A DNA stretch of 64,000 nucleotides, taken from assembly GCF_000021745.1 (NCBI RefSeq), contig NC_011666.1, forward strand, positions 124,001 to 188,000. Direction: 5' to 3'. Positions 49,393-59,474 of this stretch are shown here, in pieces (position 1 is the first letter of the stretch; every line of letters starts with the position of its first letter). Source of the stretch: Methylocella silvestris BL2. Its GTDB lineage: Bacteria; Pseudomonadota; Alphaproteobacteria; Rhizobiales; Beijerinckiaceae. The notes beneath the pieces are model-generated. The model worked only from the letters and a program-made list of their open reading frames with translations, was not told the DNA's origin and did not search any database. The position numbers and the translations under genes are program-made.

Positions 49393-50865
49393 CTATAAGC
49401 GCGGCAGCAGGGGGTTGGAGTCTTCGATCTCCGCAATGGCCGGAAGATCCTTGACGTTCCAGCCGCCGCCAAGCGCCTCGATCAACTGGACGGTGGCGAT
49501 GTATCGATTTTGCCGGATGGTTAGCGCCGAAGTCTGGTTGGTCAGCAATTGCGCCTGCGCCACGACGACGGCCGTGAAGGCGACCGTGCCGGCGGAATAT
49601 TGGTTGAGCAGGACGTCGACTTCTTCCTGCGCCGCCCTGACGGCGTCGTCCTGGACCTTGGCTTGCTGCGCCAACAGGCGCAGGGCGACGAGCTGGTCCT
49701 CGACGCCCTGAAACGCTGAAAGCACCGTCTGCCTGTAATTGGCGACGCTTTGATCATAGGTTGCGCGTGCGGCGTCCACCGTGGCGCTGCGCAATCCGCC
49801 GTCGAACACCGTCTGCGCCGCAGCCACGCCGACGCTCCACGCCTCATTGGCGAGGGAGACGGCGAGGGGCCCGCGGCCGGCGAAGCCGAAGGCGCCAGAG
49901 AGGCTGATGTTCGGATAATAGGCGGCGACGGCGACGCCGATCAGCGCGTTTTGCGCCTGCATGGAACGCTCGGCCGCGGCGATATCGGGCCGGCGTTCGA
50001 GCAGGACCGAAGGCAGGCTCACGGGAACCGTGGGCGGCGTCGTCTTGAACGGAGCGACCGCGATGTTGAGTTCGGCCGGCGGAACGCCGATCAGCACCGC
50101 GATTGCATGCTCATATTGGGCGCGGGCGATGCCGGCGTTGATCGCCTGCGCCTGCGTGTTGAAGAGCTGCGCCTGCGCCGTCGCGACATCCGCCTTGGAG
50201 ACGGTTCCCGCTGTATATTGGCGCTGAGTGATCTCCAGCGTGCGCTGAAATTCCTTCGCCGTGCGCTCCAGCAAATCTTTTAGCGCATCGGCGGCGCGCA
50301 GATTGAAATAGGCGGTCGCGAGCAGCGATTGCGACGCCAGCGTCGTATTGGCGAGGTCCGCGGCCGAAAGCTGCGCGCCCGCGGCGTTGCTTTCGATCGA
50401 GCGCCGCACCAGACCCCATATATCCGGCGTCCAGCTGGCGTTGGTCGCAAGGTCCGAGGTAAATAAAGTGGAGGAGCTGCCCGTGTTAAATCCGCTCGTC
50501 TTGCTTCCGCTATGCGTTCCCGTTCCGGAATAATTGAGGGAGACAGTCGGGAACAGTCCTGCCTGCGCTTCGCGCACGAGCGATTTGGCGGTGCGATAGG
50601 CCGCCTCGGCGCCGATGACTGTCTGGTTGGAGATCGACACCTGGCTGATAAGCGAATCGAGCGTTTTATCCCGGAACGGCGCCCACCATTGGCCGCGGTC
50701 GGCGCCGTCGAGAGGAGTCGCCGTCTTCCAGCCTTTCAGCTCCTTGTAGCGGATAGGCGTTGGAGCCGAAGGCTTCATATAATCCGGGCCGACGGCGCAG
50801 CCGCAAAGGCCGGCGGCCAGCGCGACGATTGAAGCCAGGGCTGGAAACGAGGCGCGGAAGGTCAA
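49393..50865 (-). CDS. Outer-membrane efflux lipoprotein, NodT family
   Basis: A 490-residue TolC-like lipoprotein. The lipobox is LAAGLCGC. VGPDYMKPSAPTPIRY is the NodT start. The two OEP repeats are seen from LDSLISQVSISNQTV and in the second half (RPDIAAAERSMQAQNALIGVAVAAYYPNISL in two adjoining pieces). The start is a TTG at 50865 with GAGG just upstream. It completes a tripartite pump with the adaptor and permeases downstream on the same strand. Substrates are not known from sequence. Confidence 0.9.
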   Translation of the reverse strand: MTFRASFPALASIVALAAGLCGCAVGPDYMKPSAPTPIRYKELKGWKTATPLDGADRGQWWAPFRDKTLDSLISQVSISNQTVIGAEAAYRTAKSLVREAQAGLFPTVSLNYSGTGTHSGSKTSGFNTGSSSTLFTSDLATNASWTPDIWGLVRRSIESNAAGAQLSAADLANTTLASQSLLATAYFNLRAADALKDLLERTAKEFQRTLEITQRQYTAGTVSKADVATAQAQLFNTQAQAINAGIARAQYEHAIAVLIGVPPAELNIAVAPFKTTPPTVPVSLPSVLLERRPDIAAAERSMQAQNALIGVAVAAYYPNISLSGAFGFAGRGPLAVSLANEAWSVGVAAAQTVFDGGLRSATVDAARATYDQSVANYRQTVLSAFQGVEDQLVALRLLAQQAKVQDDAVRAAQEEVDVLLNQYSAGTVAFTAVVVAQAQLLTNQTSALTIRQNRYIATVQLIEALGGGWNVKDLPAIAEIEDSNPLLPRL

Positions 50866-51177
50866 TCAGCCTCGCTTATTCGTCGTAGAAGACAAAAGAC
50901 TCGTTCCCAAAGGCCTGTCGATCTCGAGCGCAATTGGCGCGAGCGACAGGCCGGCGCAAAGGCCATGGCCGCAGTTCCGTGGTCGTTAACAACATAGCGT
51001 GGCGCGAGCAAGGCTGGCCAAGCCATGAAGGCCACGAGCGCGCCGCCTCCGCGCTTGCGAGCCGAAGCGCGGGCCCCAAAAATATCAATAAGATGTGATG
51101 CTAAATCAATCCCGGCCTGAAACAAGACGCAGCGCGGAGACGAAGTAGGATCGAAGCCGTAAAGGAGTTTGCGCAAA
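50866..51177. other. Divergent intergenic region before msrQ and the efflux operon
   Basis: About 310 bases. Open frames on the minus strand through this area are shadows with strongly biased composition. It should contain the promoters of msrQ (plus) and the efflux operon (minus). No regulator gene for the pump is present nearby. Confidence 0.4.
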
Positions 51178-52062
51178 GTGTCGTCCCTGCTGATCCCCCT
51201 GACCGACCGCGCCGGCCGGTTCGCCCCTTTAAAATGCGCCGCGCTTGCGGCCGTTTTGGCGCCGGCGCTGTGGATCGGGATTTCCGCATTCGAGGGGCGG
51301 CTTGGCTCCCGCCCGGTCATGGAAGCGATCCACCAGACGGGCTTATGGGCGGTGCGGCTGCTCGCCCTGACGCTTGCGGTGACGCCATTGCGGCTCGCCA
51401 CGCGCTGGCCGAAGCTTGTGTCGATCCGGCGGATACTTGGGGTGTCCGTGCTCGCCTATGCGGTCTTGCATGTCGGACTGTTCGCCTATGACCAACATTT
51501 CGCCGCGCTGCATATCGCCTCCGAAATCGTCAAGAGGCTGTATCTCGCGATCGGCTTTGTCGCGCTCATGCTGCTTTGTCTGCTCAGCGGGACCTCGACG
51601 GACAGAATGATCGCGCGACTAGGGTCGCGGCGCTGGACTCGCTTGCATCGCGCCGTCTATGCGATCGCGGCGCTGGCGAGCGTGCATTTTTTCATGCAAT
51701 CTAAGCTGGACGTCACCCAGCCGACCATCATGGCGGGAATTTTTGCGCTTCTCCTGGGTTATCGCGTTTTGGCGGCGAGTGCGGGCGGGGACCTCTCCGC
51801 TGCCGGAGTCGCCGCGTTGGCCTTGGGCGCAGCGACGGCGACCGCTTTGGGGGAGGCGCTCTGGTTCGCCGTTTCGGCGGGCGCTCCGTTGGCGCTAGTG
51901 CTCGCCGCGAACCTTGATTTTTCCTATATGGCGCGGCCGGCCTGGTATGTGCTCGCGGCGGGCCTCGTTCTCTTCGCCGCACGGCTGTCGAGACCGGCCT
52001 TTGCGCGACGGGCGCCGAGGGTCAGACGACGCGCGCTTGGCGACGCCAAGGCGCCGGGGTAA
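51178..52062 (+). CDS. msrQ: MsrQ-like haem-binding membrane protein
   Basis: The GTG at 51178 is preferred, because AAAGGAG at 51161-51167 is well spaced from it; a TTG three codons earlier would sit too close. The product has 294 residues with about six to eight helices. The ferric reductase-like pattern is clear: HQTGLWAVRLLALTLAVTPLRL, VSIRRILGVSVLAYAVLHVG and RRWTRLHRAVYAIAALASVHF. MsrQ passes electrons from the respiratory chain to periplasmic MsrP, which repairs oxidised methionine. No msrP gene is adjacent. Confidence 0.83.
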   Translation: MSSLLIPLTDRAGRFAPLKCAALAAVLAPALWIGISAFEGRLGSRPVMEAIHQTGLWAVRLLALTLAVTPLRLATRWPKLVSIRRILGVSVLAYAVLHVGLFAYDQHFAALHIASEIVKRLYLAIGFVALMLLCLLSGTSTDRMIARLGSRRWTRLHRAVYAIAALASVHFFMQSKLDVTQPTIMAGIFALLLGYRVLAASAGGDLSAAGVAALALGAATATALGEALWFAVSAGAPLALVLAANLDFSYMARPAWYVLAAGLVLFAARLSRPAFARRAPRVRRRALGDAKAPG

Positions 52063-52375
52063 ACGGCTCGGGGCTGAATGGTTCGGGTCTGAAGGGGGCG
52101 GGCTGATTTGGCTCCGGGTTGAGAGGCGGCGTCAAGACGACGTCTGGTGGACCAGCCGAAGCGACCAGAGCGACATCGGGTTTTCTGGGCAGGCTTCCAT
52201 GCTTGGCGAGGTAACGCGCGGTTTTCTCCGCTGCGGCGGGATCCTCGAAGCGCTGGCCCTCCATCGCATTGAACATTTGCGAAGCAGCAAAAAAATTGAA
52301 AGAGCAGTCGCGCCCGTCCCGCGCAACGATTCCGGCGGTTCGGCCGCCAATCTGGATTACATAGGCGTCGGGCAT
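52022..52375 (-). CDS. Hypothetical protein with Pro-rich tail
   Basis: The ATG at 52375 (AAAGG about 9 bases upstream) gives 117 residues; a TTG at 52402 would add nine. The first 60 residues form a compact unit (AYVIQIGGRTAGIVARDGRD, then FFAASQMFNAMEGQRFEDPA) seen as a conserved unknown in Rhizobiales. The tail repeats PEPF/PAPF motifs (FRPEPFSPEPFTPAPW). Its 3' end overlaps that of msrQ by 41 bases on the opposite strand. Function unknown. Confidence 0.6.
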   Translation of the reverse strand: MPDAYVIQIGGRTAGIVARDGRDCSFNFFAASQMFNAMEGQRFEDPAAAEKTARYLAKHGSLPRKPDVALVASAGPPDVVLTPPLNPEPNQPAPFRPEPFSPEPFTPAPWRRQARVV

Positions 52376-52683
52376 TTCGGAGGGCCTTTCAGCTTCGCTC
52401 AAGGCAATAATACACTAAAATTATAGACTAATGTCAACGCACTAAAGGTGGCGACGCAAATTGCATTCCAACCTCTCCGCCCGGCCGCTTTGAAAAGTGA
52501 CACATGAATGTTGCGCGAGGCTGATTGTTCCGAGCCTAAATAGATAGAGAAAATTTGTATTGCTTCAGGTCAATCGCTGTTGGCGCGCGACGAGGACGCT
52601 GTCACACAAGAATGCTACACGCGTGCGTCATCACGCGACGCGTTGTTTCGCACAGCAGGCTCTCCCCTAGAGAAAGATCGCCG

Positions 52684-53616
<933 letters not shown>

Positions 53617-53635
53617 GAGCGCAAAGATCCCGCTA

Positions 53636-53681
53636 GATCACGATGACTTTGGATCTTTGATCCAAAATCATGAACGTGATC
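53636..53681. repeat. Composite intergenic palindrome (copy E, second module)
   Basis: The inverted tag GATCACGATG (complement of CATCGTGATC seen at 14021 and 15485) lies at 53636-53645. A perfect 8-bp hairpin follows, TTTGGATC at 53648-53655 against GATCCAAA at 53659-53666. The outer GATCACG pairs with CGTGATC at 53675-53681. It sits 20 bases upstream of the prs start, so it is in the prs leader. Confidence 0.65.
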
Positions 53682-53711
53682 GACTCCAAGAGGTCAGAGC
53701 CTGACGCCGGG

Positions 53712-53744
53712 CCGATAAGTCGCGCCGTCTTTCGCATGATGCTC
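53712..53744. repeat. Degenerate copy of the CCGAAAAGT/ACTTTTCGG module
   Basis: CCGATAAGTCGC, then GTCTTTCG and CATGATGCTC, keep the order and most bases of the module in copy B. It lies 30 bases beyond the module at 53636, as the two modules do in copy B. Confidence 0.5.
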
Positions 53745-53838
53745 TTGCCGCCAAAGCGCTCTCATAACCACCGCGCACGCCGCGCCGCAATGGCGAAGCC
53801 CGCGATGGATGCGGGCTCAGGAGGATTTGCGGTCGCGC

Positions 53839-54246
53839 CTATCTGACCCGGTTCCAGGTCTCGGACCCGCAGACGCCGCCATTTGCGCCGCAGCCTTTGA
53901 TTTCCAGCGTGCGTTCGCTGCTGAGGGTTACCGTGGCGTTATAAAGCAGGCCGTCTTCCGCATTATAGGTGGTGCCGGTCCAGACATTATTGCCGGACGG
54001 CCGCAGATTGATCAAAACCTCGATTCCAAGAACCGAGCGGTTGCGTTTGGCTGGATCTGGATTGCGCTCGTCCTTGCCGGGCGCTCCCTTCGTCGAGGCG
54101 ACGAAGCCGCAGAGACCGGCGCCGCATTTCTTGATGCGCACGGTTGCGCCGCCATCCGCGACTCGCCAATCGCCGATGGGATCAGCGCTGGCGGCGCCGG
54201 CAAAAAGGGTGACGAGGGCAAAGGCCGTCAGGACAACGCGCTTCAT
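53839..54246 (-). CDS. DUF2147 domain-containing secreted protein
   Basis: A 135-residue exported protein. The signal peptide is VVLTAFALVTLFAGAASA, with a cut before DPIGDW. DUF2147 features are clear: GDWRVADGGATVRIKKCG, a GLCGFVAS segment, PSGNNVWTGTTYNAEDG and a closing strand pair with RTLEIKGCGANGGVCGSETW. Cysteines probably form disulfides. The family is periplasmic with a lipocalin-like barrel and no settled function. Confidence 0.88.
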   Translation of the reverse strand: MKRVVLTAFALVTLFAGAASADPIGDWRVADGGATVRIKKCGAGLCGFVASTKGAPGKDERNPDPAKRNRSVLGIEVLINLRPSGNNVWTGTTYNAEDGLLYNATVTLSSERTLEIKGCGANGGVCGSETWNRVR

Positions 54247-54549
54247 ATTTCCTCCAACTCATTCTGGCTGCTCGCGCGGCCGGACTATAGCCGGGCGCGC
54301 GGCGCTGTCGAGATTGAACTCGACCTGCGCGATCTCTTCGCGCAGGAACGCGGAGGCATAAGGCATGGCGCGGCGGAGCGTAACTAAAATCGGCCTAATG
54401 TCGGCGCAGACGAGGCTAGCGGCTCAAAGAGCGCGATCAGAACGGAGGCGTCGGAGTTCCTCGCGCGCCGCAAGCAGAGCATTACGAAAAACGCTTCGAC
54501 GCCCGAATTCGGTCGGACGTCGTTTGGCGGCAGACCAGCGGCGAATCGC
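54247..54549. other. Intergenic region
   Basis: About 300 bases between the small membrane protein gene and the DUF2147 gene. No supported ORF; A/T-poor and without clear hairpins. Confidence 0.35.
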
Positions 54550-54819
54550 CTACGGGTGCGAAGCCCACAGGCTACGGCGGCGGGCGAGGGAAAGAGCGGG
54601 AAGGAAGCTCGCCAGCAATGACACGACATAGCCCGATTGCACAGCCGCGAGAATTACGAGGCCGTTGAAGCAGGACCGCCAGAAGGAGTGCGCAAAGATG
54701 CCCGGATCGGTCAACGCCAGAGCAATCATCAGACCGCTCGCGGGAATCAGCACATAGACTCTGAAGAAGCGCCCGAGAACCATGCCTAATAATGCACCAA
54801 CTAATAGCAAGTTTATCAT
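54550..54819 (-). CDS. Small two-to-three-helix membrane protein
   Basis: An 89-residue hydrophobic protein: LLLVGALLGMVLGRFFRVYV, then LIPASGLMIALALTDPGIFA and a third stretch LVILAAVQSGYVVSLLASFL. The pattern, with an Arg after the first helix and a final Gly-Tyr in the third, is common in small membrane proteins of Rhizobiales and Methylobacterium. Function unknown. GGAGGCATCG lies before the ATG (GGGAGG, 5 to 10 bases), a good ribosome-binding site. Confidence 0.65.
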   Translation of the reverse strand: MINLLLVGALLGMVLGRFFRVYVLIPASGLMIALALTDPGIFAHSFWRSCFNGLVILAAVQSGYVVSLLASFLPALSLARRRSLWASHP

Positions 54820-55626
54820 TCGATGCCTCCCGATATTTTTTTAGTCTTTTTATCTTGTCGTTGTCTTGATTTCCCGCAATTTGCTCCAAACGAAGTAAAA
54901 TCGAAAGCCTCATTTTGCGGCAAACTCAACGCCAGCAGACTAGCCGCAGCTCCAATCTTCGATCCGATGCGGCGCACAATCACGTTCTCGACGCCGCAAG
55001 AACGGCCGCGGCGCCTCCTAGAGCCGAGGCCAGCAGGAAACGGGGTCTCACACGGTGTAAAGACGACCTCGACTCCTGACTTCGCCCTCCTGGAGCTCCC
55101 GTCAAAATAGAACTGTCGCCGTCTTTCCCGCAAGCCGAATTTGACCGGCCTATTTTGAAATGCAGGGGAATACTTCCGCAGAGTTCGGGCGTTTACTTGT
55201 TGCACCGCAATATTGCCGGTTCGAGTCTGTCTGATACCCTCGACGGCAGCGCCGCTCTTGTTCGTGACTCAGCACGGGCGCACGCCGGGCTCCAACGCGC
55301 TAGTTGACTGCGGCGAGCCAAAAAAGCGGCTTCGACCTGCTTATGCGCCAAAGCCATAAGTTATTGATAAAAAGTTAATATGGCGTAATAAGGCATATAT
55401 TTCGTCGGCTGCCGCAGGAGCTGACTCGGCTCTGGCCTGTGCAGCGCGGCAGAACTGCGGCAACGCTAAACTTCAGACCGGAGCCGCCCCGGCCCACCCT
55501 GATCTGGCCGGAACCGCGCTGCTGCGGCGCAAAAATGCCGAATGCCGTCCGCCACCGAAGTATCGTTACTCTGGTAAGCTTTGCGTCTTGCGCACAGGCT
55601 TTTCCGACCGATGTGGCAAATTTATC
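54820..55626. other. Gene-poor region of about 800 bases
   Basis: A minus-strand frame (54816-55205) is open but has no start with a ribosome-binding site and reads as charged, repetitive sequence. The stretch at 55355-55400 is A/T-rich. GGTTCGAGTC at about 55220 resembles a T-arm but has no acceptor or anticodon arms around it. I see no real gene. Confidence 0.4.
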
Positions 55627-55752
55627 TCATAAATAGCGCCGGTTCAGGCGGCGCACGGACGCTGGCGCGGCCATGAAACGGCGATTGTAGATGAGATTGG
55701 AAATGATCTTCGTCGCGACCAAAGCGGCGGCGAACAGGAAAAGGTTGCGCAT
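55627..55752 (-). CDS. Possible 41-residue membrane-anchored peptide
   Basis: ATG 55752 opens a 42-codon frame that reads MRNLFLFAAALVATKIISNL and continues for 21 more residues (IYNRRFM, then basic RRLNRRYL). One hydrophobic helix with a basic tail is a usual small membrane protein pattern. AGGA lies about 7 bases upstream. It is downstream of cysK on the same strand but behind a strong terminator. No family is recognised. Confidence 0.4.
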   Translation of the reverse strand: MRNLFLFAAALVATKIISNLIYNRRFMAAPASVRRLNRRYL

Positions 55753-55859
55753 GGCGATCCTATCGAAAGTCGCTGCGGCTTACCCGCAACGCTTGCACAA
55801 CGTTGCCCCGCGCGCAGAGGTTCCCACTAGGGATCGCAGCCGGCCGTTCATGCCCCGCC

Positions 55860-55891
55860 AAAAAAAAATCCGCCGAGGCAAGCCTCGACGG
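55860..55891 (-). terminator. Intrinsic terminator of cysK
   Basis: On the minus strand a 10-bp hairpin (arms 55882-55891 and 55870-55879, one G-T pair) is followed by A and then nine T. It lies 35 bases after the cysK stop. Confidence 0.9.
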
Positions 55892-55925
55892 AGTCGCAAT
55901 ACGAGCTTGCGGTGAAAGCTGCCGC

Positions 55926-56921
55926 TCAGAGCCCTTCGAACAGGGCCGTTGACAGATATCGCTCGGCAAAGGACGGGATGATGATCACGATCGTCTTGCC
56001 TTCGCTCTCCGGCCGCAAGGCGATCTCGACGGCGGCGGCGACCGCCGCTCCGGAGGAAATGCCGACGGGAATGCCTTCGAGCCGGGCCAGCAGGCGGGCG
56101 GTGTCGAACGCCGTCTGATTGCCGACAGTGACGACCTCGTCGATCACCGAACGGTCGAGAATCGACGGCACGAAGCCGGCGCCGATGCCCTGAATCTTGT
56201 GCGGGCCAGCCTGCCCCCCCGACAGCACGGGCGAATCCTCAGGCTCGACGGCGACGATTTTCAGGCCGGGACGGCGCGGCTTCAGCACCGTGCCGACGCC
56301 GGTGATCGTGCCGCCGGTGCCGACGCCCGCGACAAAGATGTCGATTTCGCCCTTGGTGTCGTTCCAGATTTCCTCGGCGGTGGTCTTCTTGTGGATCTCC
56401 ACATTTGCCGGATTGTCGAATTGTTTCGGGATCCACGAGTTCGGCGTCGAATCCACCAGCTCTTGAGCCTTGGCGATCGCTCCCTTCATGCCCTGCGCGG
56501 CGGGGGTCAGCACTAGTTCGGCGCCGAGCAACGCCAGCATCTTGCGGCGCTCGATCGACATCGATTCCGGCATGACGAGGATGAGCTTATATCCGCGCGC
56601 CGCGGCGACGAAGGCGAGCGCGATGCCGGTGTTGCCGGACGTCGGCTCGATCAGCGTCGTTTTACCGGGCGTGATCTTGCCCTCGGCCTCGAGGGTCGAA
56701 ATCATATGTTCGCCGATACGGTCCTTGACGCTCGCCAGCGGATTGAAAAATTCGAGCTTGGCGAGCAAATGGGCCTTCAGGCCTTTTTCCTTTTCGATCT
56801 TCGATAGGCGCACCAGCGGCGTATCGCCGATCGTCTCGGTGATCGAATCGTAAATGCGTCCGCGTCCCGGGACGTGTTCAGTTACGGCGGCTTCGGCCGG
56901 GCGGACAGCGCTCTGCGCCAT
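55926..56921 (-). CDS. cysK: Cysteine synthase A
   Basis: A 331-residue O-acetylserine sulfhydrylase. The PLP lysine is Lys66 in [17 protein letters not shown] at 94-99 binds the substrate carboxylate, and [12 protein letters not shown] is the phosphate loop. An N-terminal extension of about 20 residues precedes [20 protein letters not shown]. The C-terminus ([13 protein letters not shown]) is the usual CysK end. It makes cysteine from O-acetylserine and sulfide. TGGAG lies 8 bases before the ATG. Confidence 0.96.
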   Translation of the reverse strand: MAQSAVRPAEAAVTEHVPGRGRIYDSITETIGDTPLVRLSKIEKEKGLKAHLLAKLEFFNPLASVKDRIGEHMISTLEAEGKITPGKTTLIEPTSGNTGIALAFVAAARGYKLILVMPESMSIERRKMLALLGAELVLTPAAQGMKGAIAKAQELVDSTPNSWIPKQFDNPANVEIHKKTTAEEIWNDTKGEIDIFVAGVGTGGTITGVGTVLKPRRPGLKIVAVEPEDSPVLSGGQAGPHKIQGIGAGFVPSILDRSVIDEVVTVGNQTAFDTARLLARLEGIPVGISSGAAVAAAVEIALRPESEGKTIVIIIPSFAERYLSTALFEGL

Positions 56922-57228
56922 GTCAGTGCTCCATTGTTATAAGGTTCAATCTGCGCGTCTTGTGACGAGGGTCAAGCAGCGCTTGGCGGCGAAATCAGTG
57001 TTCTTATTTATGTTAGCGACTCGTCTCGCGCCTGCCGCGCATCGAGAAAATCTGGCGCCGGAGGGGCCGGCGGCTTCAGACCGGCTCCGCCTGCTTCTTT
57101 GACCATCTCAAACACACTTTCAGCGTCGACGCGCGCCGCCGCGCCGGCCGGAAGGGCTGGGCGCGAGCGCGCGGATGCGGCACTCTATAAAGTCTAGTAA
57201 AACTGTCAACATTAACGGCGCCGCAAAT
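56922..57228. promoter_or_regulatory. Leader and promoter region of cysK
   Basis: About 300 bases between metY and cysK. Near the metY end the minus strand carries TTGACAG and then TTTATAGAG with poor spacing. An imperfect 12-base palindrome ACTCTATAAAGT is at 57182-57193. Closer to cysK, TTATAACA lies about 15 bases before the ribosome-binding site. Any operator is a guess. Confidence 0.35.
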
Positions 57229-58539
57229 CTAGGCGGCGCGCGACAGTCCCGTCGCCGCCGCCAGCGCCTGATCGAGGTCGGCGATGATGTCGTCGATATG
57301 CTCGACGCCGACGGAGAGGCGCACGTAGCCCGGCGTCACGCCGGTCGAGAGCTGATCCTCGCCCGAGAGCTGAGAATGCGTCGTCGTCGCCGGGTGGATC
57401 GCCAGGCTGCGCGAGTCGCCGATATTGGCGACGTGGTAGAACAGCTCAAGCGAATCGATAAATTTGCGGCCTTCCTCGGCGCTCGACAATTCGAAGCCGA
57501 CGAGGCCGCCATAGCCGCCCTTCAAATAGCGGTCGGCCCGCTCCCGCGTCGCGCCGCTCTGGAGCGAGGGGTAAATGACGGTCTTGACCCCAGCGTGGCG
57601 GGAGAGATAGCGGGCGACCGCCTCGGCGTTGCTGACGTGCCGCTCGATCCGCAGCGGCAGGCTCTCGATGCCTTGCAGCAGCAAAAACGCGTTGAAGGGA
57701 GAGAGCGCCGCGCCGATGTCGCGGAGCAGGGTGGTGCGGACCTTGATGATATAGGCGACGGGGCCGATCGGCTTCACCGCCTCGGTCCAGACGGCGCCAT
57801 GATAGCTCGGGTCCGGCGTGTTCAGCGCGGGCTGGCGCTCCTTGTGGCCTTCCCAATCGAAATTGCCGCCGTCGACGATCAGGCCGCCGATCGAATTGCC
57901 GTGGCCGCCGAGATATTTGGTGGCCGAATAAACGACGATGGCGGCGCCATGGTCGAGCGGCCGGCAAAGGATCGGCGCCGCGGTATTGTCGACGATGAGC
58001 GGAATGCCGAGCGCGCGGCCGATCGCAGCGATTTCGGCGATCGGCAGGACGGTCAATTTCGGGTTGGGCAGCGTCTCCGCATAATAGGCGCGGGTGCGCG
58101 CGTCAGTGGCGCGCCGAAACGCCTCCGGGTCGTCCGGATCGACGAACCGCACCTCAATGCCTTGATCTTTCAAGGTGTTGGCGAAGAGATTCCAGGTGCC
58201 GCCATAAAGATCCGTGGCGCTGACGATATTGTCGCCGGCGCGGGCGAGGTTCTGCACGGCGAAGGCGGACGCCGCTTGCCCGGAGGCCAGCGCCAGCGCA
58301 GCGACGCCGCCCTCGATCGCCGCCACGCGCTGCTCCAGCACGTCGAGCGTCGGGTTGCCGATACGGGTGTAGATATTGCCGAGCTCTCTAAGCGCGAAAA
58401 GGTCGGCCGCATGCTGCGTATCGCGGAATTGATAGGACGTGGTCTGGTAGATCGGCACGGCGACGGCGCCGGTCGCGGGGTCCGCGCGCCAGCCGGCGTG
58501 CAGGGCGAGGGTCTCCGGCTTGTTGGTCGGACGGGGCAT
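57229..58539 (-). CDS. metY: O-acetylhomoserine sulfhydrylase (MetY type)
   Basis: A 436-residue PLP enzyme of the Cys/Met metabolism family. It opens ETLALHAGWRADPATGAVAV. The PLP lysine is Lys208 in VVYSATKYLGGHG, and YGGTWNLFANTL with GNPTLDVLEQRVA is characteristic. It makes homocysteine directly from O-acetylhomoserine and sulfide. AAGGAG is 9 bases before the ATG, and TATAAT at about 58595-58600 (read on the minus strand) is a likely -10 box. cysK follows on the same strand. Confidence 0.93.
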   Translation of the reverse strand: MPRPTNKPETLALHAGWRADPATGAVAVPIYQTTSYQFRDTQHAADLFALRELGNIYTRIGNPTLDVLEQRVAAIEGGVAALALASGQAASAFAVQNLARAGDNIVSATDLYGGTWNLFANTLKDQGIEVRFVDPDDPEAFRRATDARTRAYYAETLPNPKLTVLPIAEIAAIGRALGIPLIVDNTAAPILCRPLDHGAAIVVYSATKYLGGHGNSIGGLIVDGGNFDWEGHKERQPALNTPDPSYHGAVWTEAVKPIGPVAYIIKVRTTLLRDIGAALSPFNAFLLLQGIESLPLRIERHVSNAEAVARYLSRHAGVKTVIYPSLQSGATRERADRYLKGGYGGLVGFELSSAEEGRKFIDSLELFYHVANIGDSRSLAIHPATTTHSQLSGEDQLSTGVTPGYVRLSVGVEHIDDIIADLDQALAAATGLSRAA

Positions 58540-59474
58540 GCGGCGTCTCCTTGTCTTTCCGGCCGGCGCGGCGGCCGATCTCTTCTTGGTGGAGATTATA
58601 CAGGCAAAGGGATCAGAGGTGAGGGCGCCCGCGCAGAGCGGCGTTCTCGGGGCCGGAAGCCTGTCTCGCGGCGGCCGTCGCCTCTGTATGGCGGCCGGGC
58701 TTGTCGCCCGGCGGCGTTACGGGCGCCCGTTCGCGAATTTGCACGCGGGAAGAGACGGTGACGGAGGCGGGAAAATTCTGAAGCAGCATGCGATCGTCGA
58801 TCAAGGCCATGAATTCGGGTCCGGAAGTTGTTTTTTGCAGAGCGGATGGCTTTGCCGCGCGGAGAAACGCGCTCTGCGCGCCTCCCCGCATCTGCTGCGA
58901 ATGATCGGGCCCCCGGACATCGCTCGCCATCGGCCTTGGCCAATGCCCGGAGAATAGTTGATAAAAATTGTGAAGTAAAGCTTTGGGGCGTTTCAGGGCG
59001 CAGCAGATTGCAATTCCACGGGCTGTCTAAGCTCCTTTGATGAAGGAATTGTTGTGACGAGGCAATTACCGCTGTTGGCCTAGAACGGCGCGAGTGGGAT
59101 TGTCGCAATGGCGGTGGCCGCCCGGCGGTGCGCCCGGACCAGGCGGGATATGACGGGCCGGCGGTTGGGATCGGCGAGATCGTCCTATGCGCGGAGCCGG
59201 CGATGGATTGGAGCGGGACGGTGATGCGCGTTGCGCGCGATGATCGCCGCGCCCTCATACACCAGCGTCCCGTCTCTGCGGGAGCTGGCAGCGCGGGAAG
59301 ACTGGATCGCTCCATTCGATGCGGAAGGCGGCGCCGCGGAAAACGGCGAGGATACGTCCCGGCCCGAGAGCCGGTCGCGTCGGTTGAGAAGGATTTGAGG
59401 TATTTCCGCTCTTTATCGGCGGTTAAGTTTAAGTCGCTATTGGGGGCGTCGCCCCCAACCAGCGGCCGCGAAAG
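58540..59474. other. Gene-poor region of about 930 bases
   Basis: Both strands have open frames here (for example 58596-59315 minus and 59128-59727 plus). They have Arg/Ser/Pro-heavy composition and no good starts, and they overlap each other. The metY promoter lies at its left end. The tract 58965-59050 is A/T-rich. I do not call a gene. Confidence 0.4.
59440..59458. terminator. Hairpin after the small secreted protein gene
   Basis: TTGGGGGC and GCCCCCAA are perfect arms around a 3-base loop, 17 bases after the stop of the minus-strand gene at 59475. There is no T run, so it may protect the 3' end rather than end transcription. Confidence 0.45.

Noticed and set aside
54816..55205. 129-residue minus-strand ORF
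   Set aside because: It overlaps the start of the small membrane protein gene, lacks a ribosome-binding site and has charged, low-information sequence.
55205..55240. T-arm-like sequence GGTTCGAGTC suggesting a tRNA fragment
   Set aside because: No acceptor, D or anticodon arm could be found around it.
58540..58640. SAM-II type riboswitch before metY
   Set aside because: Alphaproteobacterial met genes often have one, but the characteristic core sequence and pseudoknot partners are not present in this leader.
58596..59315. 239-residue minus-strand ORF and the opposing frame 59128-59727
   Set aside because: Both are Arg/Ser/Pro-heavy and overlap each other or a better-supported small gene; no motif is recognised.
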